A stretch of DNA of 64,000 nt from Microbacterium sp. ABRD28. GTDB lineage: Bacteria; Actinomycetota; Actinomycetes; Actinomycetales; Microbacteriaceae. How positions within the stretch are numbered: the first letter of the stretch is position 1; each line of letters opens with the position of its first letter. The notes under the pieces are model-generated. The model was given only the letters and a program-made list of their open reading frames with translations, was not told the origin of the DNA and made no database searches. Both the position numbers and the translations under genes were made by a program. The stretch spans positions 1,240,001-1,304,000 of the forward strand of contig NZ_CP031015.1 in the NCBI RefSeq assembly GCF_003850245.1, given 5' to 3'. This document shows positions 25,404 through 33,935 of the stretch, piece after piece.

Positions 25404-25492
25404 TGGCTCGCGCGCGGGGCTCCCGGCACGGGATGCCGCAGCGCGAGGTCGCGCGGTGTGCTCCTCAAACGGGAGCGGTTACCCTGCTTCCC

Positions 25493-25620
25493 CCGTCACG
25501 TTCGGCCCTGCCAGCGCGCGAAGCGGGGCGGATGTTGCCGGGGGAGCATGGGGCGCCCGGCTTCCTCCGTCACGTTGGCCCTGCCAGCGCGCGAAGCGGG
25601 GCGGATGTTGCCGGGGGAGC
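25493..25620. repeat. Near-identical direct repeat, two ~55-nt copies
   Basis: Copies at 25493-25547 (55 nt) and 25567-25620 (54 nt) differ only by one deleted base; start to start is 74 nt. Within the 447-nt gap between the polymerase and lipoprotein genes. No coding frame or known family recognised. The similarity implies a recent duplication. Confidence 0.8.
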
Positions 25621-25636
25621 GGATGTCGGGCGGAAC

Positions 25637-25697
25637 ATTGCACGAAGATTGCGCGGCGCAGAGCGCGCCGAAAACCGCGCAACGGTCCTCATAGCGT
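25637..25697 (+). promoter_or_regulatory. Promoter with two 11-nt-period ATTGCRCG repeats
   Basis: ATTGCACG (25637-25644) and ATTGCGCG (25648-25655) are direct repeats 11 nt apart, one helical turn. The second starts exactly 44 nt before a -10 box TAGCGT (25692-25697). Direct repeats on one DNA face are the binding mode of SARP regulators, two of which are encoded at 28148-33762. The lipoprotein mRNA then has a leader of about 40 nt with ribosome-binding site GAGGGGGA. Confidence 0.65.
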
Positions 25698-25744
25698 CGG
25701 CGCGTGCCGGATGATCCGGCACCACGGACCGAGGGGGACCACCC

Positions 25745-26329
25745 ATGCACACCACACCCGCACCCGCATCCGCCCACGCGCCGGAAGCGTCGACTCCGCT
25801 GCAGCGCCGATTGGCGGCCGCCGCCGCAGCGGGGCTGCTCGCCGCCGTCACGCTCACCGGCTGCACCTTCACACTCGGCGCCTCCGGCGCCGAACCCGGC
25901 GCAACCGAGCCGGCCGCCACAACGACGACCGACCCCGACCCCGACGTCACCGACCCCGGCGGCACCCGCCCGGCGGGCGGCGACGCGGGATTCGTCGAGA
26001 CCGAGGCCGGTGCGATCGCGCTCTTTCAAGACCGCTGGTACGACAACTTCTGCTCCAGCGTCAACATCGCGATGGGCGACGAGAACTGCGTCGGCATCGC
26101 GATCGAGGCCCTCGAGATGATCGACGGCGCGGCCGACCGCGCCACCGCTGCCGGTGCCGACGATGAGCTCGTCACCGCGGCGACCGCGGCAGAAGACGCC
26201 GCCGCCGCGTTCCGCGCCGCCGAGTGCGACATCTCCACCTCAGACACCTGCGTCGGCCCGACCGACGACTTCACCGACGCGGTGCGCGCGTACGGCGACG
26301 AACTCACCGAGAGGCTGGCCGCGCAATGA
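25745..26329 (+). CDS. Putative secreted lipoprotein, unknown function
   Basis: A 194-residue protein. An extended N-terminus ends in a type II signal peptide, LAAAAAAGLLAAVTLTGC, with the lipid-modified Cys near residue 40. A Thr/Pro/Asp-rich linker (residues 50-80) follows, then a small helical domain with four Cys (NFCSSV, ENCVGIA, AECDIS, DTCVG), suited to two disulfides outside the cell. No known family recognised. It is separated by 92 nt from the protease gene, whose promoter has the same repeat architecture, so the two are probably co-regulated but separately transcribed. Confidence 0.8.
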   Translation: MHTTPAPASAHAPEASTPLQRRLAAAAAAGLLAAVTLTGCTFTLGASGAEPGATEPAATTTTDPDPDVTDPGGTRPAGGDAGFVETEAGAIALFQDRWYDNFCSSVNIAMGDENCVGIAIEALEMIDGAADRATAAGADDELVTAATAAEDAAAAFRAAECDISTSDTCVGPTDDFTDAVRAYGDELTERLAAQ

Positions 26330-26353
26330 ATGCCGCGCGCTCTGCAAGGTCGG

Positions 26354-26414
26354 ATTGCACGAACATTGCACGCCCGAAACGGCTCGCTCCGGCATCCGAT
26401 CCCGTCCGTAGCTT
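26354..26414 (+). promoter_or_regulatory. Second promoter with two 11-nt-period ATTGCACG repeats
   Basis: ATTGCACG at 26354-26361 and again at 26365-26372 (11 nt apart). The second repeat starts 44 nt before the -10 box TAGCTT (26409-26414), the same distance as in the lipoprotein promoter. The ATG at 26422 is 7 nt after the -10 box, so the protease mRNA is likely leaderless. Confidence 0.68.
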
Positions 26415-26421
26415 CGGCGAC

Positions 26422-28008
26422 ATGAACACCACCGCACCTTCTCGTCGCACTCGCTCACGGCTTCTGCCGGCCGGTGCGGCCATGCTCACGACGACCGCTC
26501 TGGCCCTCACCGGGTGCATGAGCTTCGTCACTCCCGAAGCCGCCCAGCCTGCGGGCGTCGGCTTCGACGACATCCAGACCGCGACCATCCAGATCGAGGC
26601 CGTCGGTACCTTCGTCTCGCCCGAGATGGGCGGCTACGAGGCCGCCGGCCGCGGTTCGGGCTTCCTCATCAGCGAAGACGGCCTCGCCGTGACCAACAAC
26701 CACGTGGTCGTCGGCGCCGGCACGCTGAAGGTCTGGCGCGGCGGCGACACGAGCGAGACGCTGAACGCCAAGGTGCTCGGGTCGTCGGAGTGTCTCGACC
26801 TCGCGGTCATCCAGCTGCAGGAGGACGAATACCCGCACTTCACCTGGCGTGAGGGCGAGATCACCACCGCGACCGACGTCTACGCCGCCGGCTTCCCGCT
26901 CGGCGATCCCGAGTTCACCATGACCCGCGGCATCGTGTCGAAGGCCGACACCGCCGTCGACACTCCCTGGGCCTCACTCGACCACGTGATCGAGCACGAC
27001 GCCCGCATCCGCGGCGGCAACTCCGGCGGGCCCCTCATCGACAGTGAAGGGCGCCTGGTCGGCGTGAACTACGCCGGCAACGACCAGTACGACCAGAACC
27101 TCGCCATCCACCGCGACGAGGTGCAGAAGGTCATCGAGCAGCTGAGCGAGGGCGAGAGCGTGCTGAGCCTCGGTATCAACGGCACCGCCCTCATGACCGA
27201 GGAGGGCGAGGGGCTCGGCATCTGGGTCAACTCCGTCGCCTCGGGGTCGGCGGCCGATACCGCCGGCGTCGCGCCCGGCGACCTCCTCACAAAGATGGAG
27301 GGCGTCTCGGTGGGCGTCGACGGCACCATGGCCGACTACTGCGACGTGCTGCGCACACACGGCCATGACGCCACGCTGTCGGTGGAGCTGTACCGCCCTG
27401 CCGAGGGCGTCTACTACACCGGGCAGTTCAACGGCGAGCCCGTTGAAGCGGTCTCGGTGGCCACGCAGGCCGGCGCCGGCTCGGGCGGCGGGGGAACCGG
27501 CGGGTCCGGCGGTTCGGGAGCCGTCTCGGCCGAGGAGTACGTCTCGATCGTGGATGACACGGGAAGCGTCACGGTCGATGTGCCGGCCGCCTGGGGCGAC
27601 CTCGACACCTCGGTCTACACCGACCCGCGCGGCGGGCAGTGGGCGCGCATCGATGCCAGCACGGATGTCGCGGCGTTCGCATCGGGCTGGTCGGTGCCGG
27701 GTGTCTCGGTGGTCGCGGCTCCCGCGGATACGGCGACGATCCAGCCCGAGGAGTGGCTGGGCATGACCGCCGACTACCTGGAGCAGTCGGGGTGCTCGCA
27801 GGGCGCCATCGACGAGTACACCGACGACCTCCACACCGGGGTCTTCCAGTACTGGACCGGATGCGGCGAATCCGCAGCCGACTATCTGATGCTCGCCGCC
27901 TACTCCAACGACGGACAGTACGTCATCGTGCTCGCGGTCACCGCCCTGACGGAGAACGACCTCTACGCGATCGATCACGCCCTGGGTAGCTTCGCCGCTG
28001 CCTTCTGA
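26422..28008 (+). CDS. Lipid-anchored trypsin-like serine protease with PDZ domain
   Basis: A 528-residue protein. The lipoprotein signal ends at LALTGC (Cys32). The S1/HtrA-type catalytic triad is His94 (LAVTNNHVV), Asp126 (ECLDLAVIQL) and Ser201 (IRGGNSGGPL). A PDZ-like segment follows (about residues 255-330; IWVNSVASGSAADTAGVAPGDLLTKMEGVSV), then a Gly/Ser linker (about 353-372) and a C-terminal domain of about 150 residues (VSIVDDTGSVTVDVPAAWGDL...) with two Cys, reminiscent of PsbP/Mog1-like folds. It should act on the outer face of the membrane. A strong hairpin terminator follows. Co-regulation with the preceding lipoprotein is indicated by matching promoters. Confidence 0.92.
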   Translation: MNTTAPSRRTRSRLLPAGAAMLTTTALALTGCMSFVTPEAAQPAGVGFDDIQTATIQIEAVGTFVSPEMGGYEAAGRGSGFLISEDGLAVTNNHVVVGAGTLKVWRGGDTSETLNAKVLGSSECLDLAVIQLQEDEYPHFTWREGEITTATDVYAAGFPLGDPEFTMTRGIVSKADTAVDTPWASLDHVIEHDARIRGGNSGGPLIDSEGRLVGVNYAGNDQYDQNLAIHRDEVQKVIEQLSEGESVLSLGINGTALMTEEGEGLGIWVNSVASGSAADTAGVAPGDLLTKMEGVSVGVDGTMADYCDVLRTHGHDATLSVELYRPAEGVYYTGQFNGEPVEAVSVATQAGAGSGGGGTGGSGGSGAVSAEEYVSIVDDTGSVTVDVPAAWGDLDTSVYTDPRGGQWARIDASTDVAAFASGWSVPGVSVVAAPADTATIQPEEWLGMTADYLEQSGCSQGAIDEYTDDLHTGVFQYWTGCGESAADYLMLAAYSNDGQYVIVLAVTALTENDLYAIDHALGSFAAAF

Positions 28009-28012
28009 AATC

Positions 28013-28044
28013 GTGGGGCCCCGACCGCCGGGTCGGGGCCCCAC
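28013..28044 (+). terminator. Strong hairpin terminator after protease gene
   Basis: Perfect 14-bp stem GTGGGGCCCCGACC / GGTCGGGGCCCCAC with a 4-nt loop, starting 5 nt after the stop codon. No T-run follows, which is usual for GC-rich actinobacteria. Confidence 0.85.
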
Positions 28045-28147
28045 CGCACGACAGGATTGCACCACAATGGCAACGGAATCATCACTGACGGCCCCCGCTC
28101 CGGTCACCGGCGCGGGGACGACGCGCTTCGCCGAGGGGGGAGTGAGC

Positions 28148-30943
28148 GTGACGGTGGACGTGCGCTTACTGGGCCTGGTCGAGGTGCGCGTGGACGACGG
28201 GGTCGTCGCGCTGCGGGGCGACATCCCCAAAGCCCTCGTTTCGCGGCTGGCACTCAGCGCGGGTGACATCGTCTCGGCGGAGGAGCTGATCGCGGATGTC
28301 TGGCCGCAGCCTCCCGCGAACGTCCTCTCGACCCTGCGGGCCCACCTCTCGCGACTGCGGGCCGCAGGCCTTGGTGCGCACCTCGTCGGGGCACGCGGGG
28401 GATACTCCCTCGATGTGCCCGCCGACCGGGTCGACCTTCTGCGGCTGCGGGCCGAGCTCGCCGCAGCCACCCGCCTCCCGGCGTCGGAGGAACGTCTGGC
28501 CGCCCTCGGTGAGATCGCCGCGCGCGCGGCGCGCGACCCGCTCCCGGGACTCGACGCCATCCCGTTCGTCGCCGCCGTGCGCGCCCGTCACCTCGCCGAT
28601 CGGCGCGTGCTCGAAGAAGACCTCGGCGAGCAGGCCCTCGACCTCGGCGACACCGCCCTGGCGACCTCGGTGCTCGCCGGGACGGCGCAGCGACACCCGT
28701 TCGACGAGCGGCCCGTACGCCTCCTCGCCACGGCGCTCTCGCGCTCCGCGCGCATCCCCGACGCCCTCACCGCGATCGACGCGTTCACCACGCGCCTGCA
28801 GGACGAGAGAGGCGTGGATCCGTCGGCCCGGCTGCAGGCGCTTCGGGCATCGATCGTGCGGGTGGATCCCGAGGTCGTCACGCACCGCACCGGTGCGGCC
28901 GTGCGACGGGTGGGCGTCGGCATCCCGCTCACCCGCTTCGTCGGACGCGCCGACGATCTCGCACGCCTCCGGGAGCGCCGCCGCGACCGCCGCCTCATCA
29001 CGATCGTCGGCCCCGCCGGGGTCGGGAAGACCCGCACCGCCGTCGAACTCGCCCGTGAGGCCACAACCGCCCTCGACGACGAGCAGTACATGGTCGACCT
29101 CGCCGACTTCCGTCAGCCTGACGAGGTGGTCGCGGCGATCGCGGCGGTCGTGAGGGCGCGGGAGCTGACGATGGATGCCATCGTCCGACGTCTCCGCTCC
29201 GGCCGCATCCTGCTGCTCCTCGACAACGCCGACCACGTGCTCGGCGCGCTCGCCGTCGCGGTCGACCGGCTGCTGCAGGGCACGGAAGGGGTGCGTATCG
29301 TCGTGACCAGCCGCGAGCCGCTGCGACTGTCGGGCGAGGAGGTCGTGGTGCTCCGCCCTCTCGTCGGTGACGCCCACGCCGACGCCTGGCGGCTCTTCGC
29401 CGAGCGTGCCGCCGACGCGCGCGGCGGTTACGGTTTCGATGACGGCGAGCTCGACGAAGCGCGCGCCCTCTGCGCGGAACTCGAGGGCATCCCCCTCGCG
29501 CTCGAACTCGCCGCGGCGCGGCTCGATGTGCTCGACGCCGCGCAGGTGCGTGAGGGGATCGGCGCGCACGCCTCGCCCCGAGGGCGACACGACAGCGTCC
29601 GCACCGCGATCGACTGGACGTTCGGGCAGCTGAGCGAGCCGCAGCGCGAACTGCTGCAAGAGACCTCGAGATTCGCCGGTGCCTTCACCGTCGGGGCGGT
29701 CTCCGGAGCATCCGGCCGGCCCTGGGCCGACACCGTCACCCTCCTCGATGAGCTTGTCGGCAAGTCCCTCCTCGCCGTCGAGCGCGGCAGCACCGGTCGG
29801 CGTCGATTCCGCATGCTGGAGTCGACCCGCGAGTACCTCACCGAGCGTGAGGACCCGGCACGGGCGGCGATGTGGCGGCTGCGGTACCGGTGGTGGTTCG
29901 CCGACCTCACGACCACGCTGGGCCCGACGCTGCGCACGTTCGAGGCCCGCGACAGCATGGCGGTGCTCGACGACTTCCGCGCCGACCTCACCGAGGCGTT
30001 CGAGACGGCGGTGCTGGCCGGCGATCGCGACGCCGCCGTTCGGCTGGCGGCTGGACAGGCGCAGTACTGGTTCCTCCGCGGCCTGATGGTCGAGGGCCGC
30101 AGCCGCCTGGAGCGGGCCCTCGAGCTGCCGGGCGATGCCACCTCGCTCGACGGGATCGCGTGGCTGGAGCTGGCGAATCTCGCCTACCAGACCGGCGACG
30201 CCGCGGCGGGCTTCGGCGCCATCGCGCGGGCGCGGGGCGAGGGGGAACGGCTCGCCGATCCGTCGGTGACCGCGGTGGCGCTGGCACGCGAGGCGTACGG
30301 CCGGGCGATCTTCGGTCAGGCCGACCTGGGCGAGAATCTCCTCGCGCAGGCGCAGCACCTCACCGGCGAGGCTCAGGCCTGGGCGCGGGCCGAGGTGCAC
30401 ATGTCCGAGGGCCAGATCCGGCGGGCGCAGGGGAGGACGGATGACGCGCTGCAGGCGCTCCGCTCCTCGTACCGGATCGCGGCGTCGATCGGCTACACGT
30501 GGATGATCACGACCTCGAAGTACGTCACGGCGAAGACCCTCGTCGACGCGCGCCGGCCGAAGGAGGCCATCGACGTCGCGGTGGGGGCGGTGGAGGAGGC
30601 ACGCGCGAACGAGGACGCCGCCGGTGCGTTGGCGGTGGTGTTCGTCATCGCGGGGGCGTGCGCCTTCGTCGAGCGCCACGAGATCGGGGTGCGGCTGCTC
30701 GGTGCCGTCGAGGAGATCGGGCGGCAGTACGACTACAGCACCGCCGCCGTCGAGGGAGAGGATGCCGCGCGTCTGCGCGCGTCGCTCAGCGTCGGGATGA
30801 CCCCGACCGAGTTCGCGCATCAGTACGAGCAGGGCCGGCGATGCGGTTGGCCCGACGTGCGCGAGATGCTCGCGCGCCTTCCGCGTCGGGAGTTCTCGAT
30901 GGCTGCGGACCCGTCACGCGCCGACACGGACGCGTCGCCGTGA
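28148..30943 (+). CDS. AfsR/SARP-family regulator with STAND NTPase (first of pair)
   Basis: About 931 residues. The N-terminal winged helix is OmpR/SARP-like (VRLLGLVEVRVDDGVVALRGDIPKALVSRLAL...LSTLRAHLSRLRAAGL), followed by a bacterial transcriptional activation domain (about residues 95-245). Then comes an NB-ARC/STAND ATPase with P-loop GPAGVGKT near 288-295, LLLLDNADHVLGAL (Walker B), TSREPLRLSGEEVVVL and ELEGIPLALELAAARLDVL, and a helical TPR-like C-terminal half. GTG 28148 has a strong GGGGGGAG site; an ATG at 28067 in the same frame is an alternative. Overlaps the next regulator by GTGA. Probably activates the lipoprotein and protease promoters upstream (inference). Confidence 0.9.
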   Translation: MTVDVRLLGLVEVRVDDGVVALRGDIPKALVSRLALSAGDIVSAEELIADVWPQPPANVLSTLRAHLSRLRAAGLGAHLVGARGGYSLDVPADRVDLLRLRAELAAATRLPASEERLAALGEIAARAARDPLPGLDAIPFVAAVRARHLADRRVLEEDLGEQALDLGDTALATSVLAGTAQRHPFDERPVRLLATALSRSARIPDALTAIDAFTTRLQDERGVDPSARLQALRASIVRVDPEVVTHRTGAAVRRVGVGIPLTRFVGRADDLARLRERRRDRRLITIVGPAGVGKTRTAVELAREATTALDDEQYMVDLADFRQPDEVVAAIAAVVRARELTMDAIVRRLRSGRILLLLDNADHVLGALAVAVDRLLQGTEGVRIVVTSREPLRLSGEEVVVLRPLVGDAHADAWRLFAERAADARGGYGFDDGELDEARALCAELEGIPLALELAAARLDVLDAAQVREGIGAHASPRGRHDSVRTAIDWTFGQLSEPQRELLQETSRFAGAFTVGAVSGASGRPWADTVTLLDELVGKSLLAVERGSTGRRRFRMLESTREYLTEREDPARAAMWRLRYRWWFADLTTTLGPTLRTFEARDSMAVLDDFRADLTEAFETAVLAGDRDAAVRLAAGQAQYWFLRGLMVEGRSRLERALELPGDATSLDGIAWLELANLAYQTGDAAAGFGAIARARGEGERLADPSVTAVALAREAYGRAIFGQADLGENLLAQAQHLTGEAQAWARAEVHMSEGQIRRAQGRTDDALQALRSSYRIAASIGYTWMITTSKYVTAKTLVDARRPKEAIDVAVGAVEEARANEDAAGALAVVFVIAGACAFVERHEIGVRLLGAVEEIGRQYDYSTAAVEGEDAARLRASLSVGMTPTEFAHQYEQGRRCGWPDVREMLARLPRREFSMAADPSRADTDASP

Positions 30944-33762
30944 CCGCCGTGCGGATCCACCTGTTCGGGGGGCTTCGGGTGACCGGCGAGGGGGCACCAC
31001 CGCCGGTGCGCGGTGCGATCCCCGAGGCTATCCTCTGCCGTCTCGCCCTCGACCCGGAGCGGTTGTTCACGACCGGCGAGCTCGTCGATGCGCTCTGGCC
31101 CGCGGCGTCCGACAGCGTCGTGTCGAGCCTGCGCGCCCACCTGTCCCGGTTGCGGACGCGGGGATGGGGCGAGCTGCTGCCCGGCGGGCGCGGAGGATAC
31201 CGCCTGGCGGTCGCCCCCGAGGCGGTCGACGTGATCCGGTATCGGCGGCTGCTCGGGGCCGACGGCACCCGGTCGGATGACCCCTCGGCGCGCGCGGCGG
31301 CGCTCGCCGAGGCCGAGGCGCTCTGGACCGGGACGCCGCTTGCGCGCGTGATCGAGTTTCCGTTCGCGCCGCCGGTGATCGCCGAGCTCGGGATGCTGCG
31401 GCGCGCCGCCGCTGCCGAGCGCGCCGATCTGGAGACGGCCGCTTCGCGGCCGGCGGCGGCCCTCGCCGCGCTCGCGCCCTGGGCGGACGACCTCGAGGAC
31501 GACGAGGTGGGTGTGCGGCTCGCCGGGGCGCTCGCCGAGGCAGGGCGCATCGCCGACGCGCTCGCCGAGGTGGACCGCCGTGTCGCGCATCGGCGCCGTG
31601 CCGGGGCGACGGTGCCGGAGGCATGGGCGCGACTGCGCGATCGCATCGCCCGTGGGGAGGACGGGCGCGCGGGCGTCCCTGGTACGGGCGGTGGCGCAGG
31701 CGGCGTCGCGACGGGTCAGTCCGCTGCAGGGGCCGCGGCCGGCCCGGGTGCCGACGCATCGGGCGGTCCCTCGCGGCGGCCTCGCGATCTGATCGGGCGC
31801 GCGGCCGAACTCGATCGCATCGCCGACGCGCGGGCGCAGTCGCGGCTCGTGACCCTGACCGGGCCGGCCGGAGTCGGCAAGACACGCCTTGCCGCCGAGG
31901 TCGCGCGCCGCGGGTCGGGCACCGACGACGACGCGCAGTGGTTCGTCGACCTCACCGTCATCCGCTCTCCCGACCGCCTGATGGGGGCGGTCGCCGAGAC
32001 CCTCGGCTGCGCGAGCGAGATCGACGGGATCGCGGCGGCGCTCGGCGGTCGGCGGACGCTCGTCGTGTTCGACAACGCCGAGCACGTCCTCGGCGCGACG
32101 GCCGCGCTCGCTGCCGCGCTGCTCGAGCGCTGCGCAGGGCTCGGCGTGCTCGTGACGAGCCGTGAAGCGATGCGGATGGCGGGGGAGCGGGTCGTGACCG
32201 TCGAACCGCTCCTCGGCGGGGCGCTGGATGACGCGGTCGAACTCTTCCTCCAGCGTGCGGGAGAGAGCAGCGGGATGACGGGATGGACCGCCGATGACCG
32301 CGATGCCGTGCGACGCCTGTGCGTCGCGCTCGACGGGCTCCCGCTGGCGATCGAGCTCGCCGCCGCGCGACTGGACGTGCTGAGCCTCGAAGAAGTCGCC
32401 GGTTCGTTGGAGGCTCTCGGGCCGCAGGGGAGCGGCGCGGGCCGGCACGATTCGCTCGACGCCGCGATCGACTGGAGCGTCGGCATGATCTCCGATGACG
32501 AGCGAAGCACCCTCGGTCAGCTGGCGCGCTTCTCCGGACCGTTCGGGCTCGATGCCGTGGCCGGCATCTGCCGAGTCGAAGGGGCCGATCCCCGCGAGTC
32601 CACCATCGCCCTCGTTCGTCGCTCGCTCGTCGTCCCCGCCGGGTCGGGCGGAGGGGAGCGCCGGTTCCGGCTGCTCGACACCGTCCGCCGCTACGCCCGG
32701 TCGCACCTGCAGACCGAGAGTGACATCGAGTGGGACGTGCGGCACGGGCGCTGGATGGCCGACTACGCCGGTCGGACGGCGCCGCTCCTGCGCTCGGCGT
32801 CGGCGTCGAAGGCGCGAGCGTCGTTGCGTGGCTATGCGGCTGATCTGCAGGATGCCACGGCCCGTGCCATCCGCTCGGGGGATCGCGCCCTGGCGGTCGA
32901 GCTCGTCGGGTCGCTGGCGTGGTTCTGGTACGAGCGCGGGCAGGCGGACGAGGCGCTCAACCTCATCGATCAGGCGCTCGCCGTACCCGGACCGCGCCTC
33001 TCAGGACCCGAGGCGCGCGCGCTGTATGCCGCGACCTTCATGCAGGCTGTGGGAGGAGACCCGCTCGGGACCGTGCACGCACTCCGGCGCTTCGCCGAGG
33101 CCGCCGATGCCGCCGCCGACCCGGCGCACGCGATGATCGCGCACACCCTGCTCGGCTCGCTCGCTGCCGTCGAGGGCAACATCGACACGCGGCAGGCCGA
33201 GCTCGCGATCGCCGAGCGATGGCGCGCCGAGGTCGGAGAAGGCGACCGGTGGGCGATCGCGGACCACCTCTATATCCGGGGTGATGCGCTGCGGATCGCC
33301 GGACACCCGGCGCAGGCGCTCGACAGCCTCGAGGAGGGCTACCGCCTGGCCGCCGAGATCGGTCACACGTGGACGCTTGCGGCGTCGTGCTACATCACGG
33401 GCAAGGTGCTGACCGAGGTCGGACGGCCGCGTGATGCGGTGGGGATCCTCCGCACCGGTGCCGGCCACTCCCTCGCCCGTGAAGACCGGATCAGCGCGCT
33501 CGCCGCGGTCAACGCGATCGCGGTGGCGCTGGGGGAGCTCGGGGCGTTCGAAGATGCCGGGGAGCTCTTCGGCCTGGTCGACGCGCTCGGGCCGCGCTTC
33601 GGGTTCCACCCCGTGGCGTCGGACGGGTCGTACGCCGAGCCGTTCCGCGCGCGTGCCGCCGCTGCACTCGGCGCGGCGTGGGATGCGGCGCGCGCCCGCG
33701 GCGCCGCGCGCGACGTCGCGTGGGCGCTCGAGCGCGCAGCCGCGGTCGCCGCTCGCGTCTGA
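30940..33762 (+). CDS. AfsR/SARP-family regulator with STAND NTPase (second of pair)
   Basis: A 940-residue paralogue of the preceding protein with the same domain order. Winged helix VRIHLFGGLRVTGEGAPPPVRGAIPEAILCRLALDPERLF..., BTAD-like region, a Gly/Ala linker near 245-280, NB-ARC with P-loop GPAGVGKT at about 308-315, TLVVFDNAEHVLGA, TSREAMRMAGERVV and ALDGLPLAIELAAARLDVL, then TPR-like helices to the end. The GTG start overlaps the previous stop (GTGA), so the pair is translationally coupled and could act as a heteromer. The BTAD segment is shorter and more degenerate than in its partner. Ligand and target are unknown. Confidence 0.9.
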   Translation: MTAVRIHLFGGLRVTGEGAPPPVRGAIPEAILCRLALDPERLFTTGELVDALWPAASDSVVSSLRAHLSRLRTRGWGELLPGGRGGYRLAVAPEAVDVIRYRRLLGADGTRSDDPSARAAALAEAEALWTGTPLARVIEFPFAPPVIAELGMLRRAAAAERADLETAASRPAAALAALAPWADDLEDDEVGVRLAGALAEAGRIADALAEVDRRVAHRRRAGATVPEAWARLRDRIARGEDGRAGVPGTGGGAGGVATGQSAAGAAAGPGADASGGPSRRPRDLIGRAAELDRIADARAQSRLVTLTGPAGVGKTRLAAEVARRGSGTDDDAQWFVDLTVIRSPDRLMGAVAETLGCASEIDGIAAALGGRRTLVVFDNAEHVLGATAALAAALLERCAGLGVLVTSREAMRMAGERVVTVEPLLGGALDDAVELFLQRAGESSGMTGWTADDRDAVRRLCVALDGLPLAIELAAARLDVLSLEEVAGSLEALGPQGSGAGRHDSLDAAIDWSVGMISDDERSTLGQLARFSGPFGLDAVAGICRVEGADPRESTIALVRRSLVVPAGSGGGERRFRLLDTVRRYARSHLQTESDIEWDVRHGRWMADYAGRTAPLLRSASASKARASLRGYAADLQDATARAIRSGDRALAVELVGSLAWFWYERGQADEALNLIDQALAVPGPRLSGPEARALYAATFMQAVGGDPLGTVHALRRFAEAADAAADPAHAMIAHTLLGSLAAVEGNIDTRQAELAIAERWRAEVGEGDRWAIADHLYIRGDALRIAGHPAQALDSLEEGYRLAAEIGHTWTLAASCYITGKVLTEVGRPRDAVGILRTGAGHSLAREDRISALAAVNAIAVALGELGAFEDAGELFGLVDALGPRFGFHPVASDGSYAEPFRARAAAALGAAWDAARARGAARDVAWALERAAAVAARV

Positions 33763-33935
33763 CGCGCTCGTGCGGCGGATCGCCGGGTGGCGCGTTTCGC
33801 GGCCCACCACCCGACCCGGCACCGGACGTCGTCTGTGCCGGTATCGAGGGACGTGAGGTCGCGCGATGAGCGCCCGAACGCAAGGGAGTGTGCGGCGGGA
33901 TGGCGCGACACCGGCGCGCACGCGAGACTGAGGCG

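Noticed and set aside
28045..28063. A third SARP-type repeat pair before the regulator operon
   Set aside because: Only one ATTGCAC half site (28056) is present; the neighbouring GCACGA is 13 nt away and out of phase, so it was not counted as a site.
28166..32745. Two long minus-strand frames opposite the STAND regulators (884 and 641 codons)
   Set aside because: Antisense shadows of real genes; no start context and no recognisable domain.
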